Assembly (NCBI RefSeq): GCF_001411555.2
Contig: NC_049901.1
Span: forward strand, 11,418,681-11,482,680
Direction: 5' to 3'
Length of the DNA stretch: 64,000 nt
Origin: Juglans regia
Taxonomy: Eukaryota; Streptophyta; Magnoliopsida; Fagales; Juglandaceae
Part shown: positions 1-11,585 of the stretch, in pieces
Position numbering within the stretch: the first letter of the stretch is position 1
Layout of the letters: each line of letters begins with the position of its first letter
Made by a program: the position numbers and the translations under genes
The notes under the pieces: model-generated
The model's input: only the letters and a program-made list of their open reading frames with translations
What the model was told of the DNA's origin: nothing
Database searches by the model: none

Positions 1-133
1 TTTGGGTTTCTAGGGTCAACCCGGCCCAGCCCAAGCCTTACCTGTGGTCCCGGGCCCAGTCTTGAGGATTACTCCCCTCACACTGGGTTCTATTCGCAAT
101 AATCCAAATGCAAACCAATTGAAGCTATAGTAT

Positions 134-177
<44 letters not shown>

Positions 178-1831
178 AGATCAAGAAAGCTGGCTAACGA
201 GTAGTATCGACGTTTAGTACTGGAAACCATGTCCTCTGAAATACTGCGGCTCCTCCTTAATTGCCTCCCCACCTGATCTTGAGACACTCGACCTGTAAAA
301 TAAAACATGGGGATTATATTTTAATGTTAGGAAACATATAAGGCGACAAAATTGCCAATAGAGCACTTCTTTAATGAGACATATTCATGCATATATGCCA
401 GTAAGACCTCGGTTTCATGGAAACGTATAACTTCGAGTTGTCATAATCGTATCACTATCTCAGAGACAAAGACTGCCACAAGGGTTGTCGTTACATTCAT
501 AAAACGAACACATAAAAAATAGAGTAAGAAAGGGGGCCCCAAAACATCTCTGGGCAAATAAAACTTTTGTAAGGATGCTAGCTAGCTTTATAATTAGAAA
601 ATTAATATTTATGGAGAGGTAGTACTCCTGGTACCGTCTACCTCCAATTTGAGGCGACTGCTAGATAGAGATCGATGAAACGTACGCGCGCACAGATGAT
701 GATGACCACTGTGGTCACCCTTCTCCTGCCCTTTTCAACCTATAACTTTTCTGAAATTGTTCACATGATTTGATTCATTTTCAGAGATATATACAATTCC
801 ACAACTTATGGTTTTTGGCTCGTGCATTCACGTGTGGGTGCATGATTTCGGGCCCAGTTTGTTTAGTACGTAGTGGCACGTGTGTGGGGTCCAGACAAAG
901 ATTTTGTTGCCAACTTGTTTTAAAGTGTTTCGATATTATTGACGTGGACGTACACCTTTATTTGCTTTGCTCTCACAAGTACTACTCTTCGCGAAACCAC
1001 ATATTTATGTATATTTATGTCGTGCACCAATTATATATATACATATTCTTTTTGAAATAAAAAGATATGAGAGGGAACAACAGGTGTGATTTACTTATAA
1101 TCTGAGCAAAGCGTGATGATATCATAATAAGAGTATTAGTATTGATCTATATAAATATATATAAAATCATATTTATATAATATAATTTTAAAATCATATA
1201 CATTAATTTATACATATCTAAATATTTAACTACTTATAAATAGTGTTTATCTAAATTTAGATAACTACTATTCAACCTATAAATTATATTTTAATAATTA
1301 TTTTTCTCTCTTTCAATAATATACTAAATTTTTATTTGCACATTCATCTTATTATTATAATATATTATATATTTTTTTTTATTTTTTTATTATTTTATCT
1401 TAAATATGTATAAGTAATGTAAGAATTTTTTGCTTGAATAGCAAATTAGATGGTACTGCGCGCTTAAATGATGAAAACTCGTAGGTGCTCCCTCAAATCA
1501 GACTTGAGTCGTCATAGCTTTAGATCACAACGTACGTTGTCAAATCAGTTGGGAGTAATACAAGAGTACTATTGAACCACCACGATGTTGTATAAATTCA
1601 GAAGTTGTTTGTATTTAAAATTTATTTTAACTCATTTTATTTTATTATTATATTTTTTAAAATTTTTTATATAAAATATAATAAATAATTTAATTTTTTT
1701 AAATTTTAAAATAATTTTTCTAAATTTTTACATAAAATATAATAAATAATTTAACTTTTATTCTATTATTCATAAATCATCTCAACCTATCTCAATCCAT
1801 CTATAAATCCAAACTACTCTTGAATCTACTT

Positions 1832-1866
<35 letters not shown>

Positions 1867-2139
1867 CACTTCTTTTTTAAAATCATAAAGAAATCTCTTT
1901 TTTTAAACGCCAAGATTAATTTATAGGGAATTACAAAGAAATCTCTTCCAACATATAGGAATATTTTAGTATTTTATAAACTAGAAAACATTACAATGTT
2001 TTCCTTAAAAGAAATAGTAGGTGCATAAATATTTATTACAAATAAAATAAGAAGAAAGCTCTTAAAATTTGTAATTATGAAAAAAAAAAAAATGGAATCA
2101 GGCCGTAAGTTGAACCGAGAGAGGTCTAGTACCGCGTGT
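1..2139. other. Intergenic AT-rich DNA, no gene seen
   Basis: I see no convincing coding region. Short open frames are rich in Ile-Tyr runs read from AT microsatellites (about 143-172 and 1834-1862) and are not credible proteins. The span contains a MITE-like copy (1594-1815, listed separately). A very AT-rich stretch at 1115-1430 may be another decayed MITE, but I could not define its ends. Confidence 0.6.
1594..1815. repeat. MITE family M1 copy (GTTTGGAT...ATCCAAAC type)
   Basis: The copy is AT-rich and ends in the sequence ATCTCAATCCATCTATAAATCC followed by AAAC, which is the inverted form of the starts seen in other copies (TTTGGATAGTGAGTTGAGAT, 27496). Internal blocks such as ATAAAATATAATAAATAATTT match the other copies. 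Other members lie near 2155, 15137, 22128, 23875, 25215, 27496, 41064, 43020 and 62205. It is non-coding, and boundaries are good to about 15 bp. Confidence 0.55.
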
Positions 2140-2154
2140 TTAGCTAGCAAACTT

Positions 2155-2492
2155 AGGTTGTATTTAGATGTTGAGTTGAATTGAGATAAATTGAGTTTTT
2201 TATAAATAGTAATAAATTGAGATGATGAAGTAAGTTTTGTGAAACTTATTTAAAATGAGTTTAGATGTGTTTGGATATTAAAATGAGTTTTAAATATATT
2301 TATGAAAATTTGAAAAAGGTTGTGAGTCCTGCATATAAAGATATGTTGAATTGAAAAAGATTGTAGGTCCCACGTGTAAAAAGTTTTTAGTTGAAATGAA
2401 TTTAGTGATTTGAGAGTTGGATATTTAAATATTAAACTTAATTTAAATTTAGACTGAACTAAATTGATTTCTATAGATTCTAACAACCAAAC
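2155..2492. repeat. Diverged MITE family M1 copy
   Basis: The segment starts TTGTATTTAGATGTTGAGTTG and ends near ACAACCAAACGG. It carries the GAGATGA/GTTGAGTTGAGAT blocks of family M1, plus internally repeated 'gtgtttggat' and 'ggtcccacgtgt' blocks, so it is longer than the other copies and may be two copies merged. No coding potential is visible. Confidence 0.4.
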
Positions 2493-3214
2493 GGGATTTT
2501 ATGCAATTATTGCTTGATCGCTTCTTGAACAAGGGTCGAGCAAACTCTCAAGTTGGGATGTCACTTACCGGGCCTTAATCAAGAGTGGAGCAAATCCTTT
2601 ATGACAAGTGTTGATCAATTGCACGTCTACTGGGCCGGAGTCTAGCAATTCAGTCTGGCCAGCTTCTTTCATTGGTTGTGCGATTTTCTTCATTCTAAAT
2701 CGATCCTTTCTTACCACATTAAAGACTGATCTCCATGATACTTAATTAAATAGCATGCAATGCAATCTACATTAATGAAGTTCATGGCGAATCATAAATA
2801 TCATATATATATATAAAAGCCACATGCCTTATGTTAACCCTATGATCCGATGACATAAGTGCTTGCATATATGCATGGGTTGGTTTTAAATTAACCACCC
2901 AACTTAAGTCATGCATAGTTAGGGGAGAGATGCAGATGTGTGAACCAAGTCGTGCATGCAACCTGGTGGGTGTTTTGTGGAATATTATTGGCAGCAATGG
3001 GTTGTGGGACGTCGTATGCTAGGATTCACGTGTGGGGGGACATGAGGCCGGCTCAAGACTATATATATATCCAAGAGCTAGCCCCCGAACATAGCTTGTT
3101 ATATTCGCACATGTGTGGCTTTGCCTCGATCGGTACAGTGTGTACACAAACATGAATGTGCAATAATTACATGGCCGGTTGCACGTTGAAGAAAGACCGT
3201 GTGTTGGCCGGTAC
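2493..3214. other. Intergenic DNA upstream of the copia insertion
   Basis: No gene is recognised. The overlapping short open frames on both strands between 2780 and 3320 lack any family resemblance. The stretch is ordinary unique-looking DNA interrupted at 3215-3219 by the target site of the copia element. Confidence 0.5.
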
Positions 3215-3219
3215 AAAGG

Positions 3220-3455
3220 TAAACAAGATATATTTTAGAAAGAAAGATGATTTTCCTTGTATTTGATATCAGTATAAATAGATACAAGTATGGTTGTACA
3301 ATATAATGGAAATGCAAGATTTAAGGAATTACAAATCAGTACATCAGTTACAAGAGAGCTGTAATGCATTAATCACGTTGGAGACAGCAGCAGGAAATCA
3401 TGCAATTGGAGGTGGCAATCTTTCCAGATTTGATTTTTGTCCATTATCACTTATA
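3220..3455 (-). repeat. 3' LTR of the copia element
   Basis: A direct repeat of 7616-7851 with about 8 substitutions. In the minus orientation this is the downstream LTR. The pol reading frame runs into it and stops at 3398, so the last codons of the polyprotein lie inside the LTR. It begins TATAAGTG and ends TTGTTTA on the minus strand. Confidence 0.93.
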
Positions 3456-6400
3456 CACCCCCGCAAGATGGACGTGCCGTCAAGGACGCCAATCTTGGAC
3501 CTGAGTAAATGAAATCGAGCTTTGGGAAGTGCTTTAGTGAGGAGATCAGCAAATTGATCATGAGTAGAAACATGACGAACATCAAGCAGGCCTTTGTTGA
3601 CATAATCTCGGACGAAATGAAGATCAATGGCAATGTGCTTCATTCTAGAGTGCATTACGGGATTAAGACTCAGTTGTGTAGCCCCGATATTGTCACATAA
3701 TAGGAGTGGAGATTTGGAGAGTGGAAAATGAAGCTCGGACAGCAAGGATGTAAGCCAAGCAACTTCTGAAGTGGTGGCAGCAAGTGCACGATACTCTGCT
3801 TCGGTGGACGAACGAGCAATGGCTCGTTGCTTGCGAGTGCTCCATGAAATTAAATTGTCGCCCAAAAAAATAAGATAGGCAGTGGTGCTTGACCGGTCAT
3901 CAAAATTTCCTGCCCAATCGGCGTCGGAGTAGGCGTGCAGTGTTGACGCATTGTTGCGAGTGAGATAAAGCCCATGATGGATGGTGTGTTTGAGATAGCG
4001 GAGGATGCGTTTGGCTGCAGTCCAGTGAGTAGCAGTTGGTTGGTGCATGAACTGAGCAAGTTTGTTGACTGAGAAGGCGATGTCCGGGCGAGTGAAGGAG
4101 AGATATTTCAGTGCACCAATGACTTGTTTGTATTCAGTAGCATCAGTAAGAGAGGAGCCATCTTCGAGCTTGAGAGTGATACTTGTACTCTGAGGAGTTT
4201 GAACATCTTTTGCACCATCCATTTTTACCCGATCAAGGAGGCCACGGATATATTGATGCTGGCTGAGAAACATTCCAGCAGAGGTGGGAATAATTTCAAT
4301 ACCAAGAAAAAAATGGACAAGGCCCAAGTCCTTAAGGGAGAATCGGTTGCTGAGCTTGTGAATGATCTCATGAACAAGTGAGGTGCTGCTGCCAGTAATA
4401 AGGAGATCATCAACGTATACAAGGAAGTACATAGTGTGGCCACCTGCATGATAAATAAATAACGAAGAGTCTGATTTGGACTGACTGAAGTGCAAATCAA
4501 GGAGAGCACCTTTGAGCTCATTGTATCACGCACGAGGAGCTTGTTTTAAGCCATAGATGGATTTTCTTAATTTGCAGACATAATTTGGAAAATTGTTATC
4601 AACAAATCCACGTGGTTGTGCCATAAAGACATCTTCCTCAAGGGTGCCATGGAGGAATGCGTTGTTGACGTCAAGTTGGCGAATGGGCCAGCGATGCATA
4701 AGAGCAATGGAGAGGACAGTCCGAATAGTGGTAGGCTTCACGACTGGACTAAAGGTTGCCGTATAATCAAGACCAGGCCGTTGATGAAAGCCTTTGGCAA
4801 CAAGACGAGCTTTGTATCGGTCGATGCTACCGTCGGGCTTCCTTTTTATTCTAAAAATACATTTACACCCAATGGGATTTTGAGAAGGTTGTGGAGGAAC
4901 TAAGTCCCATGTACCATGCTTAACCAAGGCTGTGAATTCTTGGGACATGGCTTGGCGCCATTGAGGATGTTTTAGTGCTTGACTGACACAAGTTGGTTCA
5001 AGAGAGTTGGGAAGGGGATGTTTGGTGACAAGGTACACGTGTTTAGGCTTGTGGATGTGATTCATAGATCTAGTGGTCATCCTATGAGAGGTAGGTGGTG
5101 CGGGTGTAGCAAGAGAAGAGGAGAGAGTAGTACTGTCAGAGGGAAAAGAGAGTATACCTGGTGATGACGATGGTGGATCCGGTGGTGCAGGAGGGTGAAG
5201 TACTTCAGGCAACGTGAGAGATGGAGGCACCAGAGTCACTGGCGGGACTTGTGGGATAGAACCAAAGGATTCCACAGCAGCATGTGATTGTTGATTATGG
5301 TCAGAGGCAAGAGGAAGCTGACTAGCAACAGAGTTGGTGGAGATAGGAAAGGTGTGTTCGTCGAATACAACATGGCGTGAAAGATAGAGGCGGTGGGTCT
5401 TGATATCAAGGCATTTGTAAGCACTTTGAGTAAGAGAGTAACCGAGAAAAATGCAAGGAGTGGATTTGGGATCAAGTTTGCTATTGTTATATGGTTTGAG
5501 CCATGGATAGCAAAGACAACCAAATGTGCGGAGCTTGAGATAATTTGGTGAACGAAGAGTGAGAGCTTCAAAAGGAGTTTTACCATGTAAGAGAGGGGTG
5601 GGCATTCGGTTAATAAGATAACAGGCTGCCTCAAATGCAAAAGACCAGTAGGACAAAGGAAGTTTAGAGTGATGGAGAAGAGTAAGCCCAGTTTCGACGA
5701 GATGACGATGGCGACGTTTAGAAACACCATTGTGTTGAGGCGTGTGAGGAGGGGTTGTAAGGCTGGTAATGCCATGTTTAGCGAGGAAGGGACGGAGTTT
5801 GAGGTACTCACCACCATTGTCAGTATAGAGATGTTTTATGGTAGTGACAAACTGATTTGTGATGTAATTTTGAAGATTAATAAAGACACTTTCAACTTCA
5901 GATTTTTGTTTGAGAGGATAGAACCAAGTGAATTTTGTAAAATGATCAATGAAAATAACATAAAACCGATAACCATTGATGGATGTAATTGAAGATGGAC
6001 CCCAGACATCTGAATAAATTAATTCAAATGGCTGAGAACTAGTCATAGACGAAATGGAGAAAGGTTGCTTGTGACTTTTATTACATTGACATGAAACACA
6101 CAGACTTTTATTTGTAAAGGAAGATTTTTCTAGAGGCAAATCAAATGATCGAATTATTTGGGTGACAATTTTGGTGGAAGGGTGACCAAGCCGTGAATGC
6201 CAACCATCAAGTGAAGTGCGGACTCCAACAAATGCCACTGGTGGTTTGCGCAAGATATGAGCGGACTGAGGCATGTAGTAGATGCCATCTTCACATTTGC
6301 CTTGAAGTAGATGCACCCCCGTGCTCAGATCCTTCACAGAGAAAGAGAAGGGTTTAAATTCTACAGAGCAATTGTTAGAGGAGGTAAATTTATGAACAGA

Positions 6401-7570
6401 AATAAGGTTGCGATGAATAGAAGGAACACAAAGAAGATCTGTAAGTGCAAAGGTTTTGGAAGGGGTGGAGAGATTGGTGGAACCAACGTGTGTGACATTC
6501 AAACCTGTACCATCCCCAATGACAACCTCGTCAGGTCCTTCATATTCAGAATGCATGGTCATGTTTTGAAGTTCAGAGGTGATATTGTGAGATGCCCCAG
6601 AGTCAAGCATCCAACGGTTTGTGGCATGTTGAGGCATGATAGTGCAGTTAGCCTGTGCTAGTACACGATGAAGCTTGCGACACTCAGTCACAGTATGGCC
6701 ATTGAAGCCACAAAAATGACACGTTTTTCCTTGTTGGCGACCTCTTTGAGCAGAGTCAACAGAGGAGTTGTCGGTGGGCTTGGACTGAAAGGAGCCACCT
6801 GAATTGCCAGACCGAGAATAGGATTGCTTCTTGTCATTCTTTTGGGAGGAACGATTGTTGTACCTGCGTTGAGAGGTATTAGCTGTAATAACAGGAGGAT
6901 TGGAAGTAAGTTCCAGGCGCTTCAAGTAGCGCTCATGACCAAGGAGCAGGTCATGGAGTTCTTCAAATGTGAGAGAGGTGTCACGAGTGCGAATTGGAGC
7001 AATAATCTCGCGGTATTCTAAGCCAAGACCATTGAGAATGTATAGCGTTAGATCGTCGTTTGTCACAAGGGCATCAATGAGTGCTAACTCATCTGCTATG
7101 TGCTTCACAGAATGAAGAAATTCTGTGACAGACCGAGACCCTCGCTGAAGAAGAGTGAGGTCCTCCTTGAGTTGCATAACACGAGTACGGGATCGACTAG
7201 CATAGAGTCGGGTGAGGGTCTTCCATGCGTCCATGGACGTCTCAGCATTAGCAATATGAGAGACAACGCCTTCAGAGACCCCAGCAAGGATGGCGTTGAG
7301 CAGAAGCTTGTCCTGACGTATCCAATGTGAATATGCAGCCTTGACAGCAGCCTGGTCATTAGTGGAGACACCACTGAGAGAAGGACATGAAAGAGTACCA
7401 TCAAGATACCCCATAAGATCATAACCAATGAGTAAGGATTCGAACTGACACCGCCAATCAGGAAAATTGGTGGCTGTCAGTTTATGAGGAAGTTGCGCAG
7501 CAGCATTTACAGCAATTAGAGGCGTAGAGCTTTGAGGATTAGAAGAAACAGAGATGTTATTGGTGGCCAT
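3398..7570 (-). pseudogene. Copia gag-pol polyprotein, one in-frame stop
   Basis: One continuous minus-strand frame of about 1390 codons is broken only by a TGA at 4526-4528, where copia reverse transcriptases have Trp after the Q-A-P-R-A motif. Domains in order: UBN2-type gag; CCHC zinc knuckle (about residues 283-296); aspartic protease with D-S-G-A (about 321); gag-pre-integrase with H-L-G-H-P-type residues; integrase core; reverse transcriptase with Y-V-D-D (near 4406-4417); RNase H with the D-A-D-W and S-S-T-E-A-E-Y motifs. The integrase catalytic Glu of the D-D-E triad is Lys (codon at 5717-5719, AAA). Both lesions predict an inactive element. The start at 7570 follows the primer-binding site by a short leader. 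Confidence 0.93.
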
Positions 7571-7615
7571 AGCAAAGAGGATCTGCTCGTTGGAGCTTTG
7601 GAAGCTCTAATACCA

Positions 7616-7851
7616 TAAACAAGATATATTTCAGAAAGAAAGATGATTTTCCTTGTTTTTGATATCAGTATAAATAGATACAAGTATGGCTGTACAATAT
7701 AATGGAAAGGCAAGATTTAAGGAATTACAAATCAGTACATCGGTTACAAGAGAGCTGTAATGCATTAATCACGTTGGAGATAGCAGTAGGAAATCATGCA
7801 ACTGGAGGTGGCAATCTTTCCAGATTTGATTTTTGTCCATTATCACTTATA
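7616..7851 (-). repeat. 5' LTR of the copia element
   Basis: A direct repeat of 3220-3455 on the same strand. In the minus orientation this is the promoter-bearing LTR. A TATAAATAG box-like sequence is visible on the plus strand of both copies, but I cannot say whether the functional promoter reads the other way. The target duplication AAAGG follows at 7852-7856. Confidence 0.93.
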
Positions 7852-8100
7852 AAAGGCCCATTGCATGTGTTCTGTTTTTAGCATTCTGCGTTAAGTTGTG
7901 CCGAGTTCAGCGCCCAGTTCGTCATGCGCCCAGTTCGTAGGACACGAAGTGTCTTACTATGCTGAGAGAGAAAAAAAGAAAAAAGAAAAAAGAAAAGTAC
8001 ATGCATGCATGTATGGTCATGTCTTGCTCCAAACATCAAGATCGATGTAGTTACTCGATCCATAAGTGCAGTACGTGGCTCCAATCGAGGACGTACGTAG

Positions 8101-8711
8101 TTATTCTAGAAAGACTCACCACGAATAATGCTTATGTACTGTGAGATCGATCAACCATAAGAGTAAAGAAAAATCCATGTATGTGATCCAAATTAACCTA
8201 GCCAGCTCATTTTAGAGATCAGAAATGGAGTGCTAGCTGTTTTGTTCCTGGTGGAGAGTGGTACTATTTTTTATGGTTTTTGGGTTTGCATCGATCGATC
8301 AGTATGAAGAGTGCAGGGTGTTCGATCAATGAGGTGATGATCAGTTGGTTTTGGCACATGAATTATAACTTGATTTTGGCAACGTACGTACGCACGTAAT
8401 GTGTTTATGGAGTTAGTTTGTATTTAGGTCATGGTCCAATTAATATTATAAACGTACGTACGCGTTTGGTTATATTTTCATCTCTTCAAATAATAGGAGA
8501 GTAATTAATTAGCGATCGAATTATATATATAATTAATTGTGGTACAGATCATAGCTTTCAGGGGATTAATTAATAATTTGGTGTCTCCTCAAATTCATGA
8601 TCTAGCTAGCTAGCTAGCTCTGTTCTGTATATATAATATATAACATCAAGTGACAATATATATATATATATATCATATATATATATATATATGAGGTGAT
8701 CAACCAAAGAT
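8101..8711 (+). repeat. Direct repeat A, first copy (~611 bp)
   Basis: The sequence from TTATTCTAGAAAGACTCACC to GATCAACCAAAGAT recurs at 10816-11416 in the same orientation, with roughly 2-3% base differences and a few indels in the AT microsatellites. It holds repeated CGTACGTACG and CATCGATCGATC blocks and no coding frame. It does not begin TG or end CA and shows no primer-binding site, so I do not call it an LTR. The second copy lies directly 3' of the NF-YB gene, so this is probably duplicated gene-flanking DNA. Confidence 0.9.
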
Positions 8712-10815
8712 AACTATAACACAATTACTTTTTAATGACGGTTGGAAAATTGTGACCGTCCATAGACCGTCACTAAAAATAGAATGAGATTTTTTTACGT
8801 TCCAACGTATGAGAAATATACGTTCGAACGTCATATATATGTTCGAACGTTATATCTGTTTACGTTTGAACGTAAAATGTTTTAGCGCAACCGTTCGCAC
8901 GTTATTAATTAACGTTCGAACGTAAAAAGTTTGCGCCAATGTTCGAACGTTAAGTAATAACGTTCGAACGTTCATTGTAAATTTAAATTAAATGAATTTA
9001 ATTTAAAAATTATATGGTTTTTATTGTACATAATTTGTGAACAAGTCTAAAAAATTGAATTATATATATTTATATACACAATTTGTAATATATAAATATA
9101 TATTTATGTTTATATATATTTGAAATGCAGTGATTTAGTATTAAAGTTGAAAAATATAACATCAAAGAAGATTAAAAATTGAAATTAACAAACGATAGAA
9201 ATATTCAATAATATTTTTCATTACAAATATTAAAAATAAAATACAAGATTTAATAAAATGTAGTAAACAACAGTAAGATGATAACGTTATCCGCAAAAGT
9301 CGAACTCCGTACCTCCTCAGTCAAGGTATCGACCTTGTCGTTGAGGATAGTTACACGATGGGTGAGTTCGGCAACAGACGCCGATATAGCCTCGAGCGAT
9401 CGATCGATCTTATGATCGATATGCGCAGTTAGCTGTGAAATGACCGCATCAACCCAAGCAGGCCGCACATCTCCTGCAGATGTGCTCGACGTATGCTGAC
9501 TACTACTCCTGACATGACCTGGCTCAGGCTGCGTCGGAGGAACTAGATCCTCTACAGGGTGTGGCTGACGTCCCCTCGCTTGTCCAATGCTACGTCGATG
9601 CGTGGTCATGTCGAGGGGGCTCATCTGATCTTTGACCCACTCCTCTGGCTGGGTCGGCACGCCCCGTACAAGTAATAGTCAGCTGATTAGGACACCGTAT
9701 GAGAGATTATTTGTGGAGACGATGCTCGCCTCGTAACGGATCCTCTCAAAGATGTGCAGTGGCAAATCTATAGGATCTCCACGTGCCACTCGTATCAAAA
9801 ATTGTGTCCGAAGCCGACTAAATGTGGTTTTATGAGCCACGGGATCGACATTTGTTGCAACAATAAGGTGCAACATGCGGAAGAAATGCAGCAGATAGTT
9901 CTGGTTGAAGGCGTTCTTCCGCTCGATCTGCATGCGGTCCCTCCCGATGAGGATGTAGAAATCCTCGTCTCGGTCATCATCCTGAGCCTTGACGCCAGTA
10001 TCCTCAGCCTCTGACTGGCCTGCATCTCTGGCTGATGCTGGCTCAAATGTCTGGCCAGTAGATGATGTAGAAGTGCCTACATCCTCACGGGGTGTTGAGT
10101 GTGCAAATGTTTCAACTCCTCGACGAATCCCAAGGTGCTCGCCGATGACATCTGGTGATACCTCAATGGAAACACCGCGTACAGTCACGGTGTGAGAGGA
10201 TGCATCCTGAGGCATGTCACACATCCCCATATAAAATTCTTGAACCATTGAGGGGTACACCTTCCCCCTCAATGTGCAAATATTTCTCCAGCCTCTACTG
10301 AGGAAAACATCTCTCAGGTTCATTTGCTGCCAACATAGTTCGTCGAACTCATTAATCAGGACCTCTCGCTCTATCATAACAGTACGAGCTCCGATACGGG
10401 CAATGTCCGACGTGGCTCCTTCCCTCCCTCATTTCCTAGTATGCAGTGGAAGAGCCATATCCTGAAAATAGAAAAGGAAAAAAATTATTTACATTAATGC
10501 ATTTTTTTGTATTAATTTGAAGCTACTCTGCATTAACGTTCGAACATTTTGTCTTTCACGTTCGAACGTTAAAGATAAACGTTCGAACGTTAGTTTATAC
10601 GTTCGCACGTAAAATAATGTAAATAAATTGACGTTCGAATGTAAAACATATACGTTCGAATGTAAAACATAGACATTCGAACATAAACAGTAAATAAATA
10701 TTGGCTGACGTACGTTCGAACGTTTATGTTTTACGTTCAAACGTATTTGTTTTACGTGTGAACGTAAATACGAACATCTGAACGTCGAAGCATGAATAAC
10801 GTAGAAAATCACTAA
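8712..10815 (-). mobile_element. CACTA-like segment with ACGTTCGAACGT repeats
   Basis: The insert between the two direct repeats starts AACTATAACACAATT and then has GACGGTT...GACCGTC blocks, like a CACTA end whose first C has mutated. Dense copies of ACGTTCGAACGT and variants lie at about 8797-8975 and again at 10525-10790, a typical subterminal-repeat layout. The right edge (GAAAATCACTAA) shows no clear TAGTG terminus, so one end may be lost. The body carries the open frames at 9250-10377. A related, older element brackets the CACTA at 44455-47165. Superfamily assignment is inference. Confidence 0.55.
9250..10377 (-). pseudogene. Putative plant transposon protein (PF20167-like), one stop
   Basis: Two minus-strand frames, 10377-9679 (232 aa) and 9660-9250 (136 aa), lie in the same phase and are separated only by a TGA at 9679-9681, so they are best read as one broken gene of about 375 codons. 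The first part has the features I associate with the 'putative plant transposon protein' domain: an R-G-W segment, V-x-E-F-Y, a V-R-G-V-S-I-E-V-S-P-D-V-I block, then an N-x-x-L-L-H-F-F region. The second part is Pro/Gln-rich followed by a predicted coiled coil (heptad-like leucine/isoleucine spacing near its end). The function of this family is unknown to me. Confidence 0.6.
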
Positions 10816-11356
10816 TTATTCCAGAAAGACTCACCACGAATAATGCTTATGTACTGTGAGATCGATCAACTATAAGAGTAAAGAAAAATCTGTATATGTG
10901 ATCCAAATTAACCTATCCAGCTCATTTTAGAGATCAAAAATGGGGTGCTAGCTGTTTTGTTCCTGGTGGAGAGTGGTACTATTTTTTATGGTTTTTGGGT
11001 TTGCATCGATCGATCAGTATGAAGAGTGCAGGGTGTTCGATCAATGAGGTGATGATAAGTTGGTTTTGGCACATGAATTTATAACTTGATTTTGGCAACG
11101 TACGTACGCACGTAATGTGTTTATGGAGTTAGTTTGTATTTAGGTCATGGTCCAATATTATAAACGTACGTACGCGTTTGGTTATATTTTCATCTCTTCA
11201 AATAATAGGAGAGTTAATTTATTATCGATCGAATTATATATATTAATTGTAGTACAGATCATAGCTTTCAGGGGATTAATTAATAATTTGGTGTCTCCTC
11301 AAATTCATGATCTAGCTAGCTCTGTTCTGTATATATACTATATAACATCAAGTGAC

Positions 11357-11393
<37 letters not shown>

Positions 11394-11416
11394 ATATGAG
11401 GTGATCAACCAAAGAT
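10816..11416 (+). repeat. Direct repeat A, second copy (~601 bp)
   Basis: Same sequence as 8101-8711, starting TTATTCCAGAAAGACTCACC and ending GATCAACCAAAGAT. It lies immediately downstream of the NF-YB gene, which reads leftward. A small piece of its right end (ATATATAACATCAAGTGACAA) is repeated once more at about 11465-11487. Confidence 0.9.
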
Positions 11417-11585
11417 CGAACAAAGAACAAAGAAAAATTGCTGATATGTATGTGTATATATATAATATATAACATCAAGTGACAATATAACCAAATATTT
11501 GTCACGTCAAGCAACATTACATCTAGGCCCAATCTCTCTCGATTTGATCTCTGATCTCTCTCTCATCTGATCTTCTTCAAGCTAA

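Larger units (their letters stand above)
3215..7856 (-). mobile_element. Full-length Ty1/copia LTR retrotransposon
   Basis: Two 236-bp LTRs (3220-3455 and 7616-7851) flank a gag-pol region read on the minus strand. A perfect 5-bp target duplication, AAAGG, lies at 3215-3219 and 7852-7856. On the minus strand, next to the 5' LTR, is a primer-binding site TGGTATTAGAGC (about 7604-7615), one base from the usual initiator-Met tRNA match. A G-rich polypurine tract (minus-strand TTGCGGGGG) adjoins the 3' LTR. The LTRs differ at 8 of 236 positions by my reading, so the insertion is not very recent. LTR ends are TA...TA instead of TG...CA. Size, short LTRs and domain order suit the Ale/Retrofit-like lineages; that assignment is inference. 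Confidence 0.95.

Noticed and set aside
4124..7330. Several plus-strand frames across the copia element
   Set aside because: Antisense shadows of the gag-pol frame.
8797..10790. Regularly repeated ACGTTCGAACGT units as a CRISPR-like array
   Set aside because: The spacing is irregular, the units vary, the genome is a plant, and the two clusters mirror each other around an ORF as transposon subterminal repeats do.
8101..11416. Direct repeats A as LTRs of a retrotransposon
   Set aside because: No TG/CA ends, no primer-binding site or polypurine tract next to them, and the insert has its own CACTA-like border.
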